A stretch of DNA of 9,919 bases, taken from NCBI GenBank assembly GCA_031276055.1, contig JAISNW010000236.1, positions 1 through 9,919 of the forward strand. The letters run 5' to 3'. The notes beneath the pieces are model-generated. The model was not told where the DNA came from, made no database searches, and worked only from the letters and a program-made list of their open reading frames with translations. A program made the position numbers and the translations under genes. This DNA comes from Deferribacteraceae bacterium (GTDB lineage: Bacteria > Chrysiogenota > Deferribacteres > Deferribacterales > JAISNW01). Positions 1-6,561 of the stretch are shown in pieces (the first letter of the stretch is position 1; the number at the start of each line of letters is the position of its first letter).

Positions 1-156
1 TGCATGAGTGCGTGAACAAGATTGGTTTTAAGTAGAGAATATAGCCGTGTCAGTAAAAAACATAGGCACGGCTGCAAAAAAACATTTGACAACAAGCTAA
101 TGGATCAGCCATAGTGGGACTGCTAGATGTTAGGATAAAAACATGAAAGATAATTT

Positions 157-184
157 AAAATGCAACTCTATTTTTGAGTGTGCA
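157..184 (-). terminator. Possible terminator downstream of the host tRNA-Leu
   Basis: Read on the minus strand, TGCACACTC (184-176) pairs with GAGTTGCA (168-161) apart from one bulged base, across a 7-nt A-rich loop. TTTT follows at 160-157. It lies about 20 bp beyond the 3' end of the tRNA-Leu fragment, where a tRNA transcript would end, and belongs to the host flank. The stem is short and the U tract brief, so the call is tentative. I see no convincing gene in the rest of 1-202, only a 7-bp inverted repeat (43-49 with 67-73). Confidence 0.35.
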
Positions 185-198
185 AAAACGCTCCAAAC

Positions 199-312
199 TC
201 AATGCCGGAGGGGGGATTTGAACCCCCACAGGCTAAAACGCCCACAGGAACCTGAATCCTGCGCACGATCCTTTAGACTTATAGGTATTAACCTTTGAAC
301 AGTTATTGACAT
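199..312 (-). CDS. Tiny ORF (37 codons) reading through the att site; doubtful
   Basis: An ATG at 312-310 follows a strong Shine-Dalgarno, GGGAGG (323-318), with 5-nt spacing. The frame runs 37 codons to a TGA at 201-199. Only about the first 15-16 codons are element-specific (beginning MSITVQRLIPIS); the rest translates the tRNA-Leu remnant, and the stop is in host DNA. It lies downstream of the integrase on the same strand, where small directionality-factor genes can occur. I recognise no family and the protein has no clear domain. The ribosome site is the only positive evidence, and chance is quite possible. Confidence 0.2.
   Translation of the reverse strand: MSITVQRLIPISLKDRAQDSGSCGRFSLWGFKSPLRH
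203..261 (-). pseudogene. 3' fragment of tRNA-Leu(CAG), 5' half missing
   Basis: Read on the minus strand from 261 to 203. An anticodon arm has stem CAGGA/TCCTG around loop TTCAGGT with anticodon CAG (254-252). A long class II variable arm follows (244-228), then a T arm with stem GGGGG/CCCCC around TTCAAAT (227-211), and the 3' acceptor strand CTCCGGC plus discriminator A (210-203). No CCA is encoded. Upstream of the anticodon stem, the expected D arm and 5' acceptor strand GCCGGAG are absent and replaced by unrelated sequence, so this copy cannot fold into a tRNA. The long variable arm and CAG anticodon identify leucine. It is the displaced 3' end left by integration; the intact gene should be at the other end of the element. 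Confidence 0.85.
203..264 (-). other. ICE attachment site (attL or attR) in tRNA-Leu
   Basis: The core is the duplicated 3' part of tRNA-Leu(CAG). Similarity to a normal tRNA-Leu stops abruptly near 263-264, just 5' of the anticodon stem, which marks the minimum extent of the att core. A tyrosine integrase ends 140 bp away, the usual arrangement for tRNA-targeting elements. By geometry, 1-202 is host DNA and 265 onward is element. Between core and integrase, AACCTTTGAA (290-299) and AACCTTGAA (342-350) form an imperfect direct repeat that could be an integrase arm site, which is speculative. The exact crossover cannot be placed without the other end. Confidence 0.8.
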
Positions 313-406
313 ATTTTCCTCCCAATTTATAAGACACCAGCAACCTTGAAATACTGCAATTTAACCCCTTAGTCAAGCTATTTTTGTTAATAGAAAGGCA
401 AATGTA

Positions 407-1345
407 TTATTCAAGGGTGGCAACTGCCTTTTCAAGCACCCCAAGATCAAGCCCCAAATATTTTTCCGTCATAGCAATACTGGAATGACCTAAAAGGCTT
501 GATATTGTATGCACGTTGGCATTGTTATTTTTTAGTCTAGTGGCAAACGTCCGCCGTAAATCACGGCACATAAAATCAGTAAGCCCCGCCCGCTTGATAG
601 CGTTTTCTATAGCTCTACGGATTGAATAAAATGTAAATAGCTTTTCTCCGCCGTTGTCTTTAGCGCCTAACACCCTTTCTTTAAGGATACCCGAAATAAA
701 AGGGTGAATAGGAATCGTCCGCACGCGCCCTGCCTTAGTTTGCCATTCATTCAAAACTATATGGTTTTGTTCAAATTTGATGTTGGATACCACAAGCCCT
801 TGAATCTCTCCAAGACGCATCCCGCTATAATAGGCTATTGCCATAACATCATATAACTCCTTGTTTTTGCTCACCTTGCAAGCATCTAAAAAGCGGTTGA
901 ACTCATCACTCGAAAGAACCCTTTTTCGCGGCGTTTCTTTAGCTTTCCTGTAGCTCCTAACAGGATTTTTTAATAGTATTCCCTCCCTTATAGCGTGATT
1001 AAATATAGCTAAAAGCCGGGAGCGGTAACGGTTGACTGTTGCAGAGGATATAAACCCCTTAGCAGTCCGCCTTTTTGAAACTTTGTTTAATACAACTTCT
1101 AAATCGTTCTCTGTAATAGCGGTCAACTTCCAGTTAAGAGGGATTATTGAGAGTAAAACGTTAATCCGTAACTTTTCCGCATCTATGGCGGCATCGCTCC
1201 GTTTTTTTGATAAAAAATACGGCCAATACTTTTCTTTTACGTATTCATGAAAAGTAACGGAGGCAACGGCAGATTCAGATTGTAACTCTGTAAATGCTCT
1301 CTTAAACGCAGAAACCAATAACTCTTCACTAAAAAAGGCGTTCAT
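407..1345 (-). CDS. int: Tyrosine recombinase, site-specific integrase of the element
   Basis: This 312-residue protein is a tyrosine recombinase that would insert and excise the element at tRNA-Leu(CAG). A SAM-like core-binding region (about 30-125) precedes the catalytic domain (about 140-312). The catalytic set is visible: Arg177 in YYSGMRLGEI, Lys204 in the beta-hairpin TKAGRVRTIPI, Arg264 in RDLRRTFATRL, His287 in LLGHSS, and nucleophile Tyr296 in TEKYLGLD. The usual first His of the HxxR box is Arg261, a variation seen in some integrases. Length is normal and the gene looks intact. The ATG at 1345 follows AGGAGG (1356-1351) with 5-nt spacing. A possible minus-strand promoter is TTGGCA (1396-1391), 19 bp, AATAAT (1371-1366); a large palindrome begins 4 bp upstream of that -35. 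The integrase is transcribed towards the att site and divergently from the relaxase. Confidence 0.93.
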   Translation of the reverse strand: MNAFFSEELLVSAFKRAFTELQSESAVASVTFHEYVKEKYWPYFLSKKRSDAAIDAEKLRINVLLSIIPLNWKLTAITENDLEVVLNKVSKRRTAKGFISSATVNRYRSRLLAIFNHAIREGILLKNPVRSYRKAKETPRKRVLSSDEFNRFLDACKVSKNKELYDVMAIAYYSGMRLGEIQGLVVSNIKFEQNHIVLNEWQTKAGRVRTIPIHPFISGILKERVLGAKDNGGEKLFTFYSIRRAIENAIKRAGLTDFMCRDLRRTFATRLKNNNANVHTISSLLGHSSIAMTEKYLGLDLGVLEKAVATLE

Positions 1346-1400
1346 AGAACCCTCCTATAAAATAAATTATTTAGGTGTATTAAAGAACCATGCCAAATTT

Positions 1401-1426
1401 AAAAAGGGTTAGCGCTAACCCTTTTT
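1401..1426. promoter_or_regulatory. 26-bp perfect palindrome (P1) between int and relaxase
   Basis: Each 13-bp half reads AAAAAGGGTTAGC, and the second half is its exact reverse complement, with no spacer. It lies in the divergent int/relaxase intergenic region, 26 bp before the relaxase start chosen here and 4 bp upstream of a candidate int -35. Its 24-bp core matches two palindromes at 6594-6617 and 6620-6643, sharing GGTT-N6-AACC with A4/T4 arms. The absence of a loop favours a dimer-binding operator controlling both genes. In RNA it could also fold as a hairpin with a 5-U tail, acting as an attenuator ahead of the relaxase. Confidence 0.65.
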
Positions 1427-1452
1427 GGAAACTCCCCCCTGTATATATAAAT

Positions 1453-4221
1453 ATGTCAATGGCTAAACCTATTAGATCAGCTACCCACGCTGAAGATTAT
1501 TACTATGAGAAAGACCCGATATTTGCGCCCAAAGGGAAGGGGGCAAATTCACGGTATTTCGGAAAGCTAGAGGGGCAGTTTAATTTAAGCGGACAAGTCC
1601 AAAAGAAAGATTTTATGCTCTTAATTAAGGGGAGAGACCCCCGCAATGGCAATCTGCTTGTTAAGGCGGGGATAAATGACGATAAAGAGAGCGCCCACCG
1701 TCCGGGGATCGATTTAGCCTTTTCCGCACCTAAGAGCGTGTCTATAGCAGCCCTTCACTTAGGAGACGAGAGAATAGTTGACTGCCATGATACGGCGGTT
1801 AATAAAGCCCTTGCTTATGTTCAAGACAATTTAATCCAATATCGGCGGACAATGAACTATAAGACCGATACCTTTCAATCCAAGAACATGATCGCCGCCT
1901 GTTTCACCCATGGAACGAGCCGTGCAAATGATCCGCAGCTTCACACCCACGCTATAGTTGAAAATATAACCCGCTGTAACGACGGAAAATTTAGGGCTAT
2001 ATCCAACGAACTAATCCTGCGCCACCAAAAGTTAATAAATTCAATATATCAGAATGAACTTGCAATAGAGCTTCAGAAATTAGGTTATTCCATAGACAAC
2101 TACGGAAATAAATTTGAACTGCGGGGGATAAGCGAAGAAGCATTAAAGACCTTCTCAAAGCGGAGCAAGGAGATACAAGCCCTATACGATAAGTTAAAAG
2201 AACAATACCCTAACATGTCAAAGGCGGAGCTTAGAGATAAGGCGGTGCTGGAGAGCAGAGCGGACAAAGACACGGAGATAACTTATTCGGAACTAAAAGA
2301 GCTATGGAATAAACAGATTTCAAGAGATAGCATTCAGCCGGTAATGCAGGGCAAAGGGGAGATATGGGAGCGGGATTTATTCGCTGCCGCTGTTGAAGAG
2401 ATCGAAAAGAAGGATGCCACCTTCAGCCGCATGAAGCTATTGAATGAGATGTTTACCCTCTCCAAAGGGGAATACTCCCTTTCGGAAATGGAGGCAATGA
2501 TAGACAAGAATATAAGCGAAGGTGCGATTAGAAATGTAGGTATACATAAATATTACAACGTCCAGGAGGAACACTTTGCAACCCTTAAAACCATAATTAC
2601 AGAGAACCGCATAATAGAGATTATAAACAGCACAGAGGGGGCAAGAGAGGCAATACTTGAGGCTAAAGAGTTTGAACGGATGCTTAGCAGGGAGTATGAA
2701 ACCGCCGAGCATAAGAAGGAGTTGACGGACGGTCAGCGGGCGTTTGTAAGCGGCGCTTTAACATCAAAAGATTTTGTGGGATTTGTTCAAGGGGATGCCG
2801 GCACCGGTAAGACCGCCGCAGTGGAGAGGATAAAAGAGATACTGGATGCAACGAAGAGCGATGTCGAGATGATTGGTTTAGGATTTACCGGGATAGCGGC
2901 GGACGAGTTGAACAGAGCCGCCAAGATAGACACGTCAACCATAGCGTCTTTTTTAACGTCAAAGAAAACTAAGGAGATGAACAATAAACTCTTTCTAGTG
3001 GACGAGGCAAGCATGGTTGACTCTAACGACTTCTTAAATATTATGGAGCTAGCCTTAAAGGGAGAGAACAACCGAGTTGTGTTTGTGGGGGATGCGAAAC
3101 AGTTTCAAGCCATCGGAGCAGGAAAGATGTTTAAGGAACTCCAAGAGAGCGGACTCACTAAGGGGCATATAAGAGTTATTATGATGAATGAGATTTTGAG
3201 GCAGAAGACGCCGGAGATGAAGGAGCTAGTTAAACTTGTGAAGGAGTATAAAGACGAAAGGGAGATCATAGGGGTTAAGGATGCGGCGCCGATGATGGAG
3301 GCAGCTTTTAATCTCATGGAGAAAGCAAACTATATCCATGAGATGAGAGCGGAGTCTAAAGACGCTTATATAACCCGGAGCATGATACAAGAGAGAGCGG
3401 TAAATGAGTTTTTAAGCTCGGAAGATTCTTTGATGTTTACAGCTACGCGGGAGGAGCGGAACGAATTAAACCGCTTGACCAGAGATAAAAAGTTCAGTGA
3501 TGAGATATTGGCGGCGGGGAAAAAGATAACCATCCGGGAGAACAACGGAGAGTCCCGGCTTGCTACAAGCTATAAGATAAACGACATTATAACTCCCAAA
3601 GGGCAGTATAGGCAATACCGGGTGAAAGAGGTTAAGGCGAACGAGAATAAACTTGTACTTGCGAGGGGGAATAAGACTTTGGAGATGAATTTATCGCGGG
3701 AGGGGGTTTATCGGAGTTACCGGGAGAGTTCGCGGGAGATTGTTTTAGGCGAGGCGGTAATGTTTACCGATAACAATAAACGAATAGGGGTTGATGACGG
3801 ACTGGAGAGGGGAGTTAAAAACGGATTAAAGGGGATTGTTGAGAAGTTGGACAATGCGGGGAATATGGCGGTAAGACTCCGGGATGGCAGACTTATAAAT
3901 TTTAACTTGAAGGATTACAACCACCTTGAATATGCGTATGCAGTAACGAGCATTAAGACACAAGGGGCGACATGCAAAACCGCTATCATGGTTCATACGG
4001 CGGAGGATAATGTTAAGACGGAAAGTTTTTATACTGCTGCAACGAGAGCGAGCCACGACCTAAAAATCTTTACACCCGATAAAGCCCGCCTTAAAAGTGC
4101 GGTTCTTAGAGAGCAGGAGAAGACATCGACAATTTCCGCCGAATTTTATGACAATACCTCAAAGATAATAACGGCGGAAAAGGCAAAGGTGCAGAGAAAA
4201 GATCAAGGATTGCAGATATAA
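1453..4221 (+). CDS. MobF conjugative relaxase-helicase (TrwC/TraI family)
   Basis: This protein nicks oriT, stays covalently bound to the T-strand 5' end and unwinds the DNA for transfer. From 1453 it has 922 residues, close to R388 TrwC. The start is chosen by homology: MSMAKPIRSATHAEDYYY aligns without gaps with the N-terminus of F TraI and puts Tyr16/Tyr17 at the TraI nucleophile position. An upstream ATG at 1390 would add 21 residues encoded across palindrome P1. Neither start has a strong Shine-Dalgarno. The HUH metal ligands are His153, His164 and His166 (FTHGTSR...PQLHTH). The C-terminal half is an SF1B RecD-like helicase: Q region about 424-431, Walker A GDAGTGKT 447-454, Walker B VDEAS with Asp517/Glu518, motif III VGDAKQ 545-550, motif V TQG 836-838, and motif VI Arg865 in YTAATRAS. 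Unlike TraI and TrwC, the second catalytic tyrosine region reads Ile23-Phe24. It converges on vapD1 with a 13-bp gap. Confidence 0.95.
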   Translation: MSMAKPIRSATHAEDYYYEKDPIFAPKGKGANSRYFGKLEGQFNLSGQVQKKDFMLLIKGRDPRNGNLLVKAGINDDKESAHRPGIDLAFSAPKSVSIAALHLGDERIVDCHDTAVNKALAYVQDNLIQYRRTMNYKTDTFQSKNMIAACFTHGTSRANDPQLHTHAIVENITRCNDGKFRAISNELILRHQKLINSIYQNELAIELQKLGYSIDNYGNKFELRGISEEALKTFSKRSKEIQALYDKLKEQYPNMSKAELRDKAVLESRADKDTEITYSELKELWNKQISRDSIQPVMQGKGEIWERDLFAAAVEEIEKKDATFSRMKLLNEMFTLSKGEYSLSEMEAMIDKNISEGAIRNVGIHKYYNVQEEHFATLKTIITENRIIEIINSTEGAREAILEAKEFERMLSREYETAEHKKELTDGQRAFVSGALTSKDFVGFVQGDAGTGKTAAVERIKEILDATKSDVEMIGLGFTGIAADELNRAAKIDTSTIASFLTSKKTKEMNNKLFLVDEASMVDSNDFLNIMELALKGENNRVVFVGDAKQFQAIGAGKMFKELQESGLTKGHIRVIMMNEILRQKTPEMKELVKLVKEYKDEREIIGVKDAAPMMEAAFNLMEKANYIHEMRAESKDAYITRSMIQERAVNEFLSSEDSLMFTATREERNELNRLTRDKKFSDEILAAGKKITIRENNGESRLATSYKINDIITPKGQYRQYRVKEVKANENKLVLARGNKTLEMNLSREGVYRSYRESSREIVLGEAVMFTDNNKRIGVDDGLERGVKNGLKGIVEKLDNAGNMAVRLRDGRLINFNLKDYNHLEYAYAVTSIKTQGATCKTAIMVHTAEDNVKTESFYTAATRASHDLKIFTPDKARLKSAVLREQEKTSTISAEFYDNTSKIITAEKAKVQRKDQGLQI

Positions 4222-4234
4222 AAATTGTCATATT

Positions 4235-4513
4235 TTATAGAGCAGGGAATAAATCGTTAAGTTCTTCAATGCGCAACATGCGAATATCACGGACACAAGC
4301 TTTAAACCATGTGTAAGTTTGGCTTAAAGTTTGAGCGGCAAGAACACATTGAACAGCGTTTATATTGCTGCCGAAATAAACGTTCTCTTGTTGCCAGTCA
4401 AAGCCCAAGTTAAGCAAGGTTTTTTTTATATCACTGTAAGCATTTTGCCAACTGCCAGTGTAGAGTTTTTGCAATTGGCCTGTATCCAGATCAAAGCTAA
4501 TGGCATATGACAT
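4235..4513 (-). CDS. vapD: VapD-family protein (Cas2-like fold endoribonuclease), copy 1
   Basis: This 92-residue protein belongs to the VapD family. Family members have a Cas2-like ferredoxin fold; some are endoribonucleases and act as toxins. Visible hallmarks are the first strand MSYAISFD with Asp8, the GFDWQQENVYF segment, and VRDIR before a Glu/Asp-rich tail. It shares these with the second copy at 6698-6982 but is clearly diverged: SWQNAYSDIKK replaces [11 protein letters not shown], and the usual RDIRAF is RDIRML. The ATG follows GGAGGGG (4524-4518), and a plausible minus-strand -10 is TATAAA (4549-4544). No VapX-like antitoxin is evident. It is the first gene on the predicted leading side of oriT, so it could enter a recipient first. 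Whether it is active is unknown. Confidence 0.85.
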   Translation of the reverse strand: MSYAISFDLDTGQLQKLYTGSWQNAYSDIKKTLLNLGFDWQQENVYFGSNINAVQCVLAAQTLSQTYTWFKACVRDIRMLRIEELNDLFPAL

Positions 4514-4695
4514 TTTACCCCTCCAACTGCTCTTTTATTCCACTTTATAAATAACAGTTCTGATTTTTTTTGCAAGCCCTTTCAGCATTTTTAGCTGAAG
4601 GCGTAAAAATTTTTTTGCAAAAATTTTTGCAGTTGCGCTGTCAAATTTTTCTTTCTCTCCGCGAGCGGAAAGCGAAAAAGTCGGATAAGCGATAA

Positions 4696-4726
4696 TTTCC
4701 ACACTATACGCAATCGGAATTCCCGA
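4696..4726 (-). other. oriT: Probable oriT nic site of the MobF relaxase
   Basis: Read on the minus strand, hairpin TCGG-GAATT-CCGA (4726-4714) is followed directly by TTGCGTATAGTGTGGAAA (4713-4696). From memory, R388 nic reads TGCGTATTGTCT/ATAG and F nic reads TTTGCGTGGGGTGT/GGTGC. The site here matches R388 at 10 of the 12 bases before the nick, and shares TTGCGT and GTGTGG with F. MobF relaxases bind the hairpin arm plus the single strand up to nic, and that geometry is reproduced. The predicted cut lies between T (4701) and G (4700) on the minus strand. The T-strand would then lead towards vapD1, the relaxase and the integrase. Confidence 0.65.
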
Positions 4727-4972
4727 AAGCCCTGTAAATACTAGGGGGCTTATATGTGCATTTGCAGTGCAAAATTGCATAACTAGCTTTTAATAATATT
4801 CATTTTTTCTGCACCGCGCAACAATGCAATTTTTAAAATTTGGCGTCTCTTGCAATGCACAACTTCAGATTGAAAAATTTGAAAGTTAGTCTGCTTTAAC
4901 TCTAAAAAATTAAGCCTATGACTTCAAAAAAATTTTCGCCTTCCTTGTAAAAATTTTTTAGGAAACTTGGAC

Positions 4973-4984
4973 TGGTATATACCA
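4973..4984. promoter_or_regulatory. Operator-like palindrome upstream of the RHH operon
   Basis: TGGTATATACCA is a perfect 12-bp palindrome 39 bp before the RHH start. It overlaps a TATACC-like -10 candidate. RHH accessory proteins such as TrwA commonly repress their own promoter, so this could be an autoregulatory site. The link to this RHH protein is inferred from position. Confidence 0.4.
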
Positions 4985-5023
4985 TAGAGATGAAATTTTT
5001 TGTGAAAATTTTAGAGGTGGATA

Positions 5024-5410
5024 ATGCCTATTTCAAAAAATTTTACCCTGCGGATCGATACAGACCTACTTTCAGTTGTCAGAGAAGAAGCCAAGCAGGA
5101 AAATTTAACTTCAACAGAACTTATTAGAAAAGCCATAGCAAATTATCTTGTTCAAAAGAACAAAGGGAAAAGCAAAGAGAGCGAACTCTCTTTGATACTC
5201 TCCGCTATAAATGAAAGCAATGTGGAATTGAAAAATTTCATCACAGAACATGAGAATATGGAACATGTGCAAAAAACTTTTTCTTACAATATGCTCTTAA
5301 AATTTGTTCAAAGAATCTGCGCCGGGATAGTCATTGCATCAGATAAAAACGACGCAGAGAAACTGAAAAAGATTTACAAAGATCCAAATATTTGGGAGTT
5401 GCTAAAATGA
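5024..5410 (+). CDS. Ribbon-helix-helix protein, probable relaxosome accessory factor (TrwA/TraY-like)
   Basis: The N-terminal 45 residues of this 128-residue protein fit a ribbon-helix-helix DNA-binding domain. The beta strand is KNFTLRID (5-12), helix 1 is about 13-27, and helix 2 is TSTELIRKAIANYLV (29-43). The rest (about 50-128) is mostly helical and may oligomerise. Size, domain order and position beside a candidate oriT match TrwA of R388, which bends oriT, helps the relaxase and represses its own operon. A plain CopG-type repressor is the alternative. The ATG follows AGAGGTGG (5013-5020). The stop overlaps the next gene's ATG as ATGA (5407-5410), so the two genes are translationally coupled. 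Confidence 0.75.
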   Translation: MPISKNFTLRIDTDLLSVVREEAKQENLTSTELIRKAIANYLVQKNKGKSKESELSLILSAINESNVELKNFITEHENMEHVQKTFSYNMLLKFVQRICAGIVIASDKNDAEKLKKIYKDPNIWELLK

Positions 5411-6561
5411 AAGACAGCGAACTATTGAAAGCATCAAAAGAGTTCCTTGAAAACCTTGAAAAAAATGTAAGGGAATACGGTTCTGGAAGCAAACGAGAAC
5501 TGCTGGCTAAAACTTTTAATATGTCAATCGGACGAGCGGGAATTGTAATTAACGTCATAAAAAATGCAGATGATGACTTAATAAAAGGGATAAATGAAGA
5601 CCGTATTACAATAAATTCCGTATACCATTATTTAAGCGGCAACCGCAATAATCCTATTGGGTCTTCTAACAATATTTCTACTAAAAAAACCGTTACAAAG
5701 AATAGTGAACTATTAAAGTCTGCAAAGGATGCTCTTGAAAAATGTAAGAATGTTAATAAACAAAAATACCTTGCAGAAGTGCTAAATATTGGAACAACAA
5801 CGGCAAGCCATATTATTAAAGTTATAAATGAAGCCTCTGATGATCTGATAGCGGGGATATTGGAAGACCGCGTTAGTATAAGGGCGGTATACGATTTTTT
5901 GAAGGGACGCCATATTAACCCCCTGGAAAAAGAAAAAGTAACTAGAAAAGCAGCGTCCATGAATGACGGTGAATTGTTAATGGCGGTTAAGTATGCAGTT
6001 AAAAATTTTGAAGGCGGTTATGGGAAGGGAGATAAGAGAATATACCTTGCCAATCTGTTTAATATATCATCTGCAAAGGCGGAACGGGTTATTAAAGTTA
6101 TAAATGAAGCCTCTGATGATCTGATAGCGGGGATACTGGAAGACCGCGTTAGTATAATGGCGGTATATGAATATCTAAGACATAGCAAGAGTAACCTTGA
6201 AAAGAATAAAACCGCCGATGAAGGAAAGAGCAAGACTTTTGATGATGATAGCAAGCACGCCGCCGATGAGAGAGGAGAGGCGGTAAAAGATTTTCCCGCC
6301 GGCTATCCGCCCTGCATGATTAAATTTTCCGTCAATACTAGGGAGGAAGACATAACCCTCTACATGAAAAAAGAGAGCGATATTATTTCAGCCATGCAAG
6401 CCCCGACCATATGTATCGAAGTGGAAGGCAATGTATACCCCGTTGTTGTATTCCCCGATAAAGAGTTCTTTTCAAATATAGGGGGAAGCATCCTAGAGTT
6501 AATAAAATCCCTCTACGAGGGTGAATATTCATTTAAGGAGTTTTGGGAAGGGCTAGAGTAA
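5407..6561 (+). CDS. Unrecognised protein with three tandem HTH-like repeats
   Basis: I do not recognise this 384-residue protein as a named family. It contains three homologous units, at about residues 4-82, 100-172 and 188-263. Each begins (S/G)ELL and holds a helix-turn-helix-like core of the form LA-x-x-x-NI-x-x-x-A, then VI-x-A-DDLI-x-GI-EDR-x-SI-x-AVY-x-L. That pattern resembles the HTH segment of ParB/KorB-type proteins. An acidic linker (about 264-293) leads to a C-terminal domain (about 296-384) of unknown type. Units 2 and 3 are almost identical over their last third, at DNA level too. The ATG at 5407 overlaps the preceding stop and follows GGGAG (5394-5398), and is preferred over the in-frame TTG at 5392. 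Context suggests DNA binding at oriT, an operator or a partition site; function is not established. Confidence 0.8.
   Translation: MKDSELLKASKEFLENLEKNVREYGSGSKRELLAKTFNMSIGRAGIVINVIKNADDDLIKGINEDRITINSVYHYLSGNRNNPIGSSNNISTKKTVTKNSELLKSAKDALEKCKNVNKQKYLAEVLNIGTTTASHIIKVINEASDDLIAGILEDRVSIRAVYDFLKGRHINPLEKEKVTRKAASMNDGELLMAVKYAVKNFEGGYGKGDKRIYLANLFNISSAKAERVIKVINEASDDLIAGILEDRVSIMAVYEYLRHSKSNLEKNKTADEGKSKTFDDDSKHAADERGEAVKDFPAGYPPCMIKFSVNTREEDITLYMKKESDIISAMQAPTICIEVEGNVYPVVVFPDKEFFSNIGGSILELIKSLYEGEYSFKEFWEGLE
5813..5891 (+). repeat. Direct repeat inside the HTH gene, copy 1
   Basis: This 79-bp segment differs from the one at 6089-6167 at only two positions (5860 T versus C, 5882 G versus T). 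The offset is 276 bp, exactly 92 codons. It encodes the end of HTH-like unit 2, from the recognition-helix side through EDRVSI to AVY. The first unit is diverged in DNA and protein, so units 2 and 3 duplicated more recently or are kept alike by gene conversion. Confidence 0.95.
6089..6167 (+). repeat. Direct repeat inside the HTH gene, copy 2
   Basis: This partner of 5813-5891 encodes the same part of HTH-like unit 3. Similarity falls away sharply on both sides, although the flanking protein sequence is still recognisably homologous. Confidence 0.95.

Larger units (their letters stand above)
4514..5023. other. Gene-poor, AT-rich, repeat-rich intergenic region (oriT region)
   Basis: About 510 bp separate divergent vapD1 and the RHH gene, with no convincing gene. 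On the vapD1 side are the inverted repeat TTCAGC/GCTGAA (4581-4586 with 4594-4599), the perfect palindrome TGCAAAAATTTTTGCA (4616-4631), TCCGC/GCGGA (4658-4669), the nic-like site (4696-4726), and a TGCA-rich block (4757-4779) containing TTTGCA/TGCAAA. From about 4830 to 5012 it is studded with A4-7T3-7 tracts typical of curved DNA. This density of repeats beside a TrwA-like gene is what a conjugative origin looks like. Accessory-protein sites within it are inferred, not proven. Confidence 0.6.

Noticed and set aside
86..115. Promoter TTGACA...CATAGT in the host flank
   Set aside because: The -35 is perfect but the -10 is a 4/6 match at 18 bp, and no gene follows before the tRNA fragment.
203..290. 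A complete tRNA-Leu gene
   Set aside because: The sequence 5' of the anticodon stem has no D loop GG and no acceptor strand complementary to CTCCGGC.
143..298. 51-codon plus-strand ORF across the att region
   Set aside because: Most of it is the antisense of tRNA-Leu, a well-known source of spurious ORFs. The weak AGGA upstream is not enough.
4535..4780. 81-codon minus-strand ORF upstream of vapD1, considered as a VapX-like antitoxin
   Set aside because: It has no ribosome binding site, covers the predicted nic hairpin and AT palindromes, and its lysine-rich C-terminus merely translates A-tracts. It is better explained as oriT DNA.
5392..5406. TTG start for the triple-HTH protein
   Set aside because: The ATG at 5407 has a GGGAG at proper spacing and overlaps the preceding stop as ATGA, the usual coupling arrangement.
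5813..6167. CRISPR-like or mobile-element repeats
   Set aside because: There are only two copies, in frame within one gene, encoding homologous protein units with no spacers or terminal inverted repeats.
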